From Trigonopsis variabilis (lineage: Eukaryota > Ascomycota > Trigonopsidomycetes > Trigonopsidales > Trigonopsidaceae): DNA of 64,000 bases. The DNA is taken from assembly GCA_003707065.3 (NCBI GenBank), contig PPXM03000012.1, positions 124,001 to 188,000 on the forward strand. The letters are read 5' to 3'. This document shows, one piece after another, positions 53,741 through 61,665 of the stretch (within the stretch, counting starts at the first letter, position 1; each line of letters starts with the position of its first letter). The notes beneath the pieces were generated by a model. It was not told where the DNA came from, ran no database searches, and worked only from the letters and a program-made list of their open reading frames with translations. The position numbers and the translations under genes are program-made.

Positions 53741-54372
53741 AGATGAATTGGATAAAGTGAAGAAAGCTCGGTCTCATATTTACTTTGGGTCTAAAATTTA
53801 CTTGTAGCGTCCCAGTGAGGGTGTAGCGCTAGCCCGACGAGCCTCGGTTCCTGAATCATATTTGACTTTCAGAGAGCATAAAAAATGACGAATTCAACGA
53901 TATGCTTGGCAGTAGCCATAAATTAAACCACATTATGGCGATGTTTACTGCTGGACAAGCTAAAATAAGACACTCAGGATGAGCTGCTCACAATGCGAGC
54001 ATTCTGTATTTTGTCTATATCGCTACGACTACAAAAGATGATCATGGAAAATAAAGGATCTCGTTGTAATTCTTCGCAGAATAGAGGGGGGAGTTTGCTT
54101 GTGCTCACAGTCGTCGCGAATGTAAAACACAGTTATTGACTCTCTTCCTTGACACCTTCAGGGTGTAAAGCTCTATATAAAAGAGTTTCTAGCTCCCCTT
54201 GCTCGCCCATGTATAGCTAAATTTAAAGATTCCATTCCAAACGGCCAGTATCGTTCAGAGTCTCCAGAGAGCATGTATTGTATCGACGGGAGCCGACCCG
54301 TGATGAAGCGTTATTATCCCAACTCCAACGCGACGCGTCCTCACCTCTGCCTGCCTTGGATTCTCTCTCGCC
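53741..54372. other. Intergenic region upstream of the Ams2-like gene
   Basis: About 630 bp between divergent genes. It contains ACGCGACGCGT at 54328-54338, listed separately. No other feature was recognised. Confidence 0.5.
54328..54338 (+). promoter_or_regulatory. Overlapping MluI-box-like sites (ACGCGACGCGT) before the Ams2-like gene
   Basis: ACGCG followed directly by ACGCGT, 35 bp upstream of the Ams2-like ATG. ACGCGT is the MBF/MCB element for G1/S transcription. A cell-cycle promoter would suit a histone-gene activator, but it is so close to the ATG that it may lie in the leader. Inference only. Confidence 0.35.
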
Positions 54373-56448
54373 ATGGAAGTCACTGAGACTCCGCGGCGGT
54401 CTATGAGTCGTTAGTCTACCTTGCAAGTTGTAATTTAACAGCTCTAGTCAAAGTGCTTTATACATTTGAGCGCGACCAAGCGCGTACGTGTCTTGCCCGA
54501 ACATCCTCGGCAGTGGAAGTTCCGGTGATATATGCCGATGATAAGACCCCGTTTGGAGTAATTGATGTGCGAACATGTTGTTTAGCGGTCGCCTCGGCGA
54601 GGTATATTTGATATCGATGCTGTCGCTGACCATAGTCCCGAACTCATCAGTGGATCTGATACAGACTACGCAGTTTACGTGGTCGATGTGACTGAAGATG
54701 GGGCCCCATTAGTAGGACATGGCCTTTTAAGCTGGATTCTGACTTCCAACCCTATGAGTTGCAAGGAAAATGGGTCGGCATCTCTCTCACCTGTTATAGG
54801 CCGTGTCTGTAAGGACATGCTTTCTGTTTTCAAGCAAAATACGCGAGAAACTTTAGAAATTACGATTCAATTGCGGCCAGTGGCAGGCTCCAGTCAGCGC
54901 CAATTTCTCCGGCTGATGAAGTTCTATCTTTTTTTGTCAAGCCAACTCTCCGCTCCTTTTGACCCGTCTTCTTGGATAGCTTTTATTAATTCTCATCCGC
55001 ATATTCTTCAGTCTGTCTCAGCTATTCCCCTTGAATTTGAATCTACTAGTTTGTCATCCTTAAGAGCATCCGATTTAAGTCAACCAATAATACCCTTTGG
55101 CCGTTCGGCCTCCACTCCATCTCTCTCTTCTCACCAGTGCTCTGAGGCTCCACACTTCTCTTCACTACAGTCTTCTCCACCGGCTGAGGAGATTACTCAA
55201 AAAATGTCTACCAAGCGCTCTCCCTCTTTTATCGGTTACGCTTCTTCGGATATCGAACTTCCCCATTCTTCGGCGGATGATAATGCACCGTTTGCAAAAC
55301 CAAAAAAGCACCATTCCACGCGTGCAAGCGTTCAAAAGAGACGCATCGCGAGCGATCTCGAACAAGCGCTGAAGGAAGGTCGAGCTCCCACTTATTGTGC
55401 GAATTGTGGCTCCATAGAGACGCCTAGCTGGAGACGCGTTGAAGTGCACGAAAATGCAAAGACCTTCAAGAAAACCTTATGTAATCCTTGTGGGCTCTAT
55501 TACCAATCTAAAGGATGCATGCGCCCTCCCTCGCACTGGGAGAAAGACAAGAAAAGACGCAATCTGGTATCAGATCCAAATCTCAGCAATACTGCGTCTT
55601 TGGCTTTGGACGTCTCGCGTAAACGTCGTTCCCATTCGAGTCCAGGAGATGGAAAGTTGGCATCAGTATCAGATAAAGATTTATCTTCTGCCAGAATCAA
55701 GTCTTCTCCAAAGAGTAAAGGCTCTGATAGCTCTAGTAATGGCCAGAAGCCCTCAAGACGAAGAACTCAGCCCCGAAAGATGGATATTATTCACAAACAT
55801 CTTGCTGAGGCAAAGGCAAGAAAAGACAAAGAAGATCAGGTTCCCTCATCTCCTATTAAACAGACGACTGAGGTGGAGGGGGTACTGAAGATATCATGCC
55901 AAAACGTTGAAAAGATATCCTCATCTTTGCGCAGGGAGAGATCTTGTCCTGCATCTCCTGGTTCTCCTTCCCCGTCCCCGCGTAAAAGGAATCGCTTGCT
56001 GATGCAAGAACCTTGCGGCAAAGAAAATATTCCCCCGGAAGAGGATAAAGGCCTTGGTGCAGAAAATGATATTGATGATCTATTCCGCACCCCGTCTAAA
56101 TCCAAACAGGGCGGTCTCTTGGAAGGCCTGGGATCACCATCTCCATGGGTGAAAAAGCTCTTTTCCATGCCTCAGTCCTCTCCTGGGACTATTGCACAGA
56201 GCCTTGATTATGTATTGGAGGAGCTTGAACATGGGAACCCCCCGACCAGAATGGTGCTCACCAAATCTTCGTCATCTCTTGATCTGACTTCGTCGCCGCC
56301 CGCTTGCTCCTTTTCCTTGGGTGCTAGCGAGCGAGGAAAAAATGATCTGTGGAGTGATCTTGCGACAAGCCCTCTCAGAGAGCCCAAAATGACGGACTTG
56401 GCGGAATATCTGAACTCAGATGACAGAGTTGGCCATTCAGTCAACTGA
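54373..56448 (+). CDS. Ams2/Spt21-type GATA-like transcription factor
   Basis: Homologue of S. pombe Ams2, a GATA-like activator of histone genes needed for centromere chromatin, and of S. cerevisiae Spt21. Exons: 54373-54409, 54442-54601 and 54636-56448, introns 32 and 34 nt, 669 aa. The N-terminal Ams2/Spt21 domain (about 12-150) is complete only after splicing: VKVLYTFERDQ, GVIDVRTCCLAVASA joined to SPELISG, YAVYVVDV, PLVGHGLLSWIL. The zinc finger near 319-350 reads CANC, TPSWRR, then CNPCGLYYQSKG, with 24 residues between the cysteine pairs. The rest is Ser/Lys-rich and disordered. The in-frame ATG at 54403 is an alternative start. Confidence 0.88.
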
Positions 56449-56665
56449 AAAGGCAAGCTATTTATTGATAGCTATTTATTGCATAACTGGAACCTAGGAA
56501 CACATAAGATTACATATCCGGATTCCTCAAGTATGCTTGCGCAGCTATGCTAGCATTGAATATTTGCATATTATGGTTTATGACGAGCATTGTATGATAG
56601 AACTTTAAGAGCTTACGAATATAAGTACCACATCTGTAATCAAACCAAAATAACCTATTTCATAG

Positions 56666-57058
56666 CTAACCGTAAAATATATCTTTATAACGATGACTTA
56701 TTTCAACAACTTTATCCACCAAGCTGAAGTCTGTCGATTAGTATTTGTGTGGGAGACTCGTATACCTATATTATCTCCAAATTCCAACGCGTCTAATATA
56801 CGGACAGACAGATCTGGCATAACCTTGGCCATAAACTCGTAAGTATGACCTTCAACCACATTAAAGGACTGAGTTAGCTTAGATTAACTGGATACCTACC
56901 CCAGGCGATGTAGCCTTGATTTCACCGGACGCGTCAAGAGTCGCCTCTGGGTTGTTCACCTGGAGGACTTTGGCAATAATCAGGACCGGGGTAAGACCAT
57001 TGTTATATTCTGAGAGCAATGACGCGTTTATCCTTGGTAAAGGCTCCGAAGTCGCCAT
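56666..57058 (-). CDS. RFA3: Replication protein A 14-kDa subunit (RPA3/Rfa3)
   Basis: Smallest subunit of the single-stranded-DNA-binding RPA trimer used in replication and repair. Exons 57058-56900, 56868-56766 and 56730-56666; introns 31 and 35 nt. The product is 108 aa, one OB fold: PRINASLLSEYNNGLTPVLI at the N-terminus, SFNVVEGHTYEFMAKVMPDL after the first junction and a C-terminal helix DFSLVDKVVEISHRYKDIFY, typical of RPA14. The first intron is the shortest in the window, its branch-like CTAAC 3 nt from the terminal AG. Start at ATG 57058. It lies downstream of IF3m on the same strand. Confidence 0.9.
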
Positions 57059-57517
57059 TTGTATGTGGATTGATTTGTGCGAGTTCGGTGAAGACGTAGC
57101 GCTTCGTGCACGTGACAAGAGGGAAGATCTGATGAGGTATTCACATTTTGATGAATAACACAGCAATCTTGATGTATGACAGCCAAAGGATTGTTGCCTT
57201 GGTAAGTGAATGCAGCATACAAAATGACAAATGCTAAGTACGAGCAGATCGTATTATTGAAGGAAACAAAATAGATCAGAAACACTTTTAACTGATATTC
57301 AGTTCTAAAAAAGAATATTGGGCAAATCCCACGCAAGAAATATCTCTATATTCGAGTGAAAAGAAAGAACCGTAAACTCCAGGACGATGGTGCATGGCTT
57401 AAGAAATATATACAGGTCCAAGCGTTAAATATATAAACAAGTCGGAAGGATAACTTTGATCCAGGATCGACGATAGTAAGAAGAAAGGATAAGTATAAGG
57501 GAACATCGGTATCCAGC
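57059..57517. other. Intergenic region upstream of RPA14
   Basis: About 460 bp between IF3m and RPA14, both on the minus strand. Frames here are short and overlap the RPA14 5' end. Nothing else was recognised. Confidence 0.5.
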
Positions 57518-58408
57518 TTATATTTTGATAGGAGGAGCACGTTTCTTCATTGCCCTTGGGCTTATCATTTTCCGCTTCTGCCTTAGTTCACTACCGTTAC
57601 CTTTTTTTCCCTCAGTTTTATAATCGTTAAATCTATCCATGTTACTCTCTTGACTGTCAGCATTATCGTCACCACTTTCATGCTCTTGGCTTTCATCGTC
57701 TTTAGCCTTGCTTTCTTCAGCCTTTGGACCAAAGATCATCTGAACTGAGGAAGATGAGATATTCATTGGGTTCTGTAAGACGATACCATGCTCTTTACCA
57801 ATAGACACTATGTAATCCACCATTTCCTTTTTTCGCGAGGCAGAAACTATGGATTTGGCTCTAGATTTAGGGAAAAAGGTCACTGTAACTTCATGGCCTC
57901 GTTCAAGAAAACTGATGATTTTCTCCGTATGATGGCCTTTCAAATCATGATCCCCACTAGCCCAGCCTATAGCAATCTCCTTGGGAGCTGCCTTTTTCTG
58001 ATTTGAATTCCGCCTTTTACTCATTTCATTCTCCAACCGTCGCTTGAATTCCTCTACTCGCAGTAATCTAACCACAGGCGGTTTGGATCCACCTGATTTG
58101 CTCACCTGCAGCAAGACGTGGGTACGGAAACTCGGAACATCGTTGTTCAGTACATCTGTTAAGTTTCGAATCCCCATGTGTTGACCACCCTCATTTATAA
58201 AGGCCACATTACCCTTCTTGTCAGGAACGATCCGCCGGTTCGTTAGGCCAAGCGAAACTGGCTCTTTTTTGCCAATACTCATATCAACACGAGAATAGAA
58301 TCCTGAAGTAGCCTGAGAATAAGATCGAATTTGGGGTATTGCCGAGCCTGGTGAGAAAAACTTGGTCATGGAGCCGAATCTACCTATAAGTCCGAAGCAG
58401 GACATCAT
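57518..58408 (-). CDS. MTIF3: Mitochondrial translation initiation factor IF-3
   Basis: Keeps mitochondrial ribosomal subunits apart and checks start-codon pairing. The 296-aa protein has a presequence-like N-terminus (GRFGSMTKFFSPGSAIPQIR). The IF3 N-domain appears in RIVPDKKGNVAFINEGGQ and MGIRNLTDVLN. The C-domain appears in KEIAIGWASGDHDLKGHHTEKIISFLERGH (shown in part: DHDLKGHHTEKIISFL) and VTVTFFPKSRAKS. A long acidic and basic C-terminal tail (SQEHESGDDNADSQ, then RQKRKMISPRAMKKRAPPI) is a fungal-type extension. There are two adjacent ATGs; the first at 58408 is used. Confidence 0.88.
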   Translation of the reverse strand: MMSCFGLIGRFGSMTKFFSPGSAIPQIRSYSQATSGFYSRVDMSIGKKEPVSLGLTNRRIVPDKKGNVAFINEGGQHMGIRNLTDVLNNDVPSFRTHVLLQVSKSGGSKPPVVRLLRVEEFKRRLENEMSKRRNSNQKKAAPKEIAIGWASGDHDLKGHHTEKIISFLERGHEVTVTFFPKSRAKSIVSASRKKEMVDYIVSIGKEHGIVLQNPMNISSSSVQMIFGPKAEESKAKDDESQEHESGDDNADSQESNMDRFNDYKTEGKKGNGSELRQKRKMISPRAMKKRAPPIKI

Positions 58409-58644
58409 TGATGCTGTCAGCTAGTGCGTAGCACAGTAGTAGAAAGTGGATCTATAAAATGAAAAGGACAAGCGTAAAGAGAACGAGAACTTTAGTGAAA
58501 AATCGACAAGGAAAAACTGGCACAGACCTTCGAGCGTTACCAGTTCATTTGAGTAACTTCGTCACTGAATGTCCTGTTACCAACGACTGCCTTGCTATTG
58601 GTGTCATCTGGCCTGGTGACCTAACGACCATTTAGAACGACCTT

Positions 58645-59875
58645 ATGATGCGGATTGGGAGAAATTACCCGATATGCAGTCGTTTGAAGTTTGATATCGC
58701 ACAAATAAGAGCATTTGGCAGTCTTGGGAGGCCTGCCACCATCTGTTACGCCGGTGATCATGGCCACAGTCATAGCCATAGCCATGGCTCTCATTCTCAT
58801 TCTCATTCGTCTAGTCATGGTGACCAGCATGACCATACTCACTCTTCCTCTTCTTCTTCCTCTTCTTCTTCCTCCCATTCTTATCCTTCGCCCGCCAAAC
58901 CGGGCGAGCATCACCTTAAGCAGGCTCGCCGCGAAAGCCTTGATCTGTTACGGTACGCAGTGTCATAAGCTAGCTTGCTAATTTTAGCCAATACGACTAT
59001 CCTTCATACCTCATTCAAGCTTTTATGGGCCCGATGAAGGATGCCTATATTGCTCTACGGGCGTTCAATATAGAGACATCTCGCATTGCTGACCAAGTCT
59101 CGCACATCCAGACCGGTAGATTACGATTTCAATTCTGGAGAGATACCATAAATAGTATTTTTGCTGGTAGGCTTCCCGCGGCTGAGCCTACAGCTATACT
59201 CTTGTGCCATTCTTTATCTATTGTTCCTCAGTGGTCTAGGTCCTTCTTTTTGCGTGTCATTAAGACGAGGGTGAGGTCTTCTGACTACGTCTGTTTGACT
59301 AACCTATTCAGGAATCCCAGTTAGGCGACCCTCCTTTCCCTATCCTTGACGCTTTAGAGAATTACGCTGAAGGAAGCCATTCTCAGATCGCGTACCTTAG
59401 TTTAGAAGCTCTGGGTCAACCTTCTGTAGTGGCTGATCATGTGGCATCTCACATTGGTAAGGCGATTGGTATTTCATCTTATCTGAGAGGAGTCCCGTTC
59501 TTCGTTTCAAATAAAAAGAAATTGTGTCTTCCGGTAGATATCATGGCACGCTGTGGTGTGCAGGAAGAGGATGTCCTTCGCCGTGGAAGCGAAGTAACTG
59601 CTCTTGCCGACGTGGTTTTTGAAATAGCCACAAGAGCCAATGATCATATTATTACTGCCCGGACTTTGATTAAAGATTCTAAACAAAGTGACGACCCTGA
59701 AATTACGACTTCTCTTTCCCAAGGCTTTCCCTCATTTCTTAACTTACTCCCTGCCGAGGAGTATTTACGGCGGTTGGAAAGGGTCAACTTTGACGTGTTT
59801 AGCCCAAAACTGCAAGGTAGAGACTGGAAACTGCCCTGGAGACTATACTGGACCAATTACAAAAAACAATTATGA
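58645..59875 (+). CDS. NDUFAF6: NDUFAF6-like complex I assembly factor (squalene/phytoene synthase fold)
   Basis: Mitochondrial protein needed for complex I assembly, with a phytoene-synthase-like fold that lost prenyl-transfer chemistry. Exons 58645-58952, 58988-59270 and 59312-59875, introns 35 and 41 nt; 384 aa. Family blocks: LRQYDYPSYLIQAFM across the first junction, ALRAFNIETSRIADQ, RLRFQFWRDTINSIF and YLRGVPFF. The usual DxxxD metal sites are absent, as in the family. Unusually, the N-terminal region (about residues 38-75) is a His/Ser repeat (GHSHSHSHGSHSHSHSSSHG) followed by 11 serines. ATGs at 58645 and 58648 are both possible. Presence of this gene suggests the organism retains complex I. 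Confidence 0.9.
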
Positions 59876-59952
59876 AGACGCGAAGACCTCAAAGAAATCC
59901 TGTAAATAAAAATGTACATTAGCTGCAAGCGCCTTGCCCGACTAGATGAGTC

Positions 59953-60919
59953 CTATGATCGGAAGGTAGACAGTATATTTGATATAGCAGTCGTCCAGCG
60001 ATCAAAATCCTTGGCAGATAAGGCAGAGAAGTATAAGGTGGCTCGATCTGCTCTGATGCAGAAGAAGAATGGCTTGAAGGAAGTGCTAAACTGGATCAAG
60101 CGACTTGACTCGTTTAGAAGGAACGACTTGGACTGTCGAAAAGGATCACACAACCTGTTCGATTCAGAGCTGTGGTCCAGCCCTGTGCCTTTGCCATAGA
60201 AGATTAGAATCTGCCGTCCTCTGAGCGCTACAAGTCTTCGCTTCCAATGTAAGAAAGAATGGGAAGCGACCATTAAAGGAATACACAGATCAATGTAGGT
60301 CTGAAGCCTGCAACCATATCCAACGGAGTGTTTCGTATTATGCTCTAGGAAATCGCTTAAGCTATGATTGTCCTCATTGACGTGGCTATAGTCGTTTTCT
60401 TTGTGAGTGTCTCTCGATTGTGGCATGGTATAGCATTTGTCCATCCTAGGAGCATGACTCGTGCTCAGAGAATGTGATGAAGATAATATTCCTATTTTTG
60501 GTTGACAATATTTGATGAGAGCATCATACCACGCCTCAAGTTCCAAGTCCGACTTGGCGATGAGAACGATCGGACCTAAAGCGGTAGAAAGAGTAATTCG
60601 TTTGGAGTGGTGATGGCCACTTGATATCAGGACGCCGTATATATCGCGCATATTAATTATTTTTCTAACCTCGTATTCCTTCAAGTCATGAGTGCACTTT
60701 GACCAGAACCCACCTTATCATCCTTATAACAAGACAACATCGTGGGTCTGAGAACAAACCAACGCTTCGAACGTTTCTGGAACATGAGAAAAATATAACA
60801 ATATAGAGAAATCTTACCACAGCCTGACGCTTCTTGTAAAGCCAGCCAGACATAAGCACTCGTTCATTTTCAATAAGCTCAAGAGCTTGTGAAAAGGTAG
60901 ATTTCGCACTAGCAAACAT
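59953..60919 (-). CDS. Twin PH-domain protein (Opy1-like)
   Basis: Exons 60919-60818, 60776-60714 and 60678-59953, introns 41 and 35 nt, both phase 0; 296 aa. PH domain 1 is built across all three exons: VLMSGWLYKKRQAV, then KRSKRWFVLRPTMLSCYKDD, then EYEVRKIINMRDIYGV, ending with LELEAWYDALIKYC. PH domain 2 lies near residues 170-295 (WKRRLVALRGRQILIFYG, ending FDRWTTAISNIL). The layout of two PH domains and little else matches yeast Opy1, a phosphoinositide-binding regulator. The ATG at 60919 is used. An upstream ATG at 61038 opens a short leader frame that does not splice in phase, so a longer N-terminus is not supported but not excluded. Confidence 0.83.
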
Positions 60920-61665
60920 GCAATGAAAAAAAGGAGCGAGTTAGAAAGATCAAAGCGCAGAATGCGGTAAAAAAATTGTACTGTCCTTAGTCGAGCCTTA
61001 AGGGAGATTGTTAACTCTCGTATCTGCTGGAGAGGCATATGGAAACAATACGCAAAGATATCAGAAATAACATGAGCACAGAAGGTATATAATATACAGA
61101 GAAGATGACTGAATCGTCAATTTATAAAAAACAAGATCTACTAATAAAAGAAATATACAAGGCTGATATCAATGCAAGAGACAGATCTCAACTGGTTACA
61201 GAAATGTATCTAATGCAAGTTGGACAGAATAACAGGTATGGTATTCAAACAAAATAGTTCTTCTTAGATGTAACTTTGGTATACAAAAGCGTAAGATCAA
61301 ACATACAGAAAAGATCAAGAGATCTCAGACTTGATTGTGCTCTCACGACAAGACTTCTTAGGTTATAATCACTGCTGATATCCACAAAAACACCTGCGGT
61401 TGGCGAATTCCGAAGATACTTTGGTTCTTGTCCACAATATAGACCGTTATCTTGTCCCGCCATCTCGTTTCTCATAAAAGATCTTTCGCGGTATAATATG
61501 ACCTACTCTTCGCAAACTCACTTCGTATCTTATATAGCAACTCTAACTCTCGCTTTATATGACCGCGATACCATTTAATTATCAGCGAACAAGTCGTATA
61601 GCAAGCTTGACTACGTCACGCCAAGCAGATAAAAACTAAACTCCCAACGCTACAATTTTCAAGCC
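60920..61665. other. Intergenic region, PH-protein / EFL1 divergent promoter
   Basis: About 745 bp. It includes the leader frame of the PH gene (to 61038) and AT-rich sequence at 61080-61260. No other gene was recognised. Confidence 0.45.

Noticed and set aside
58621-58914. Arg/Met-rich frame antisense to the NDUFAF6 gene
   Set aside because: It is the antisense shadow of the His/Ser repeat; the low complexity explains the open frame.
60814-61038. Upstream ATG frame as a first exon of the twin-PH gene
   Set aside because: Its only GT donor gives a phase that does not match the following exon, while the ATG at 60919 opens the PH frame directly.
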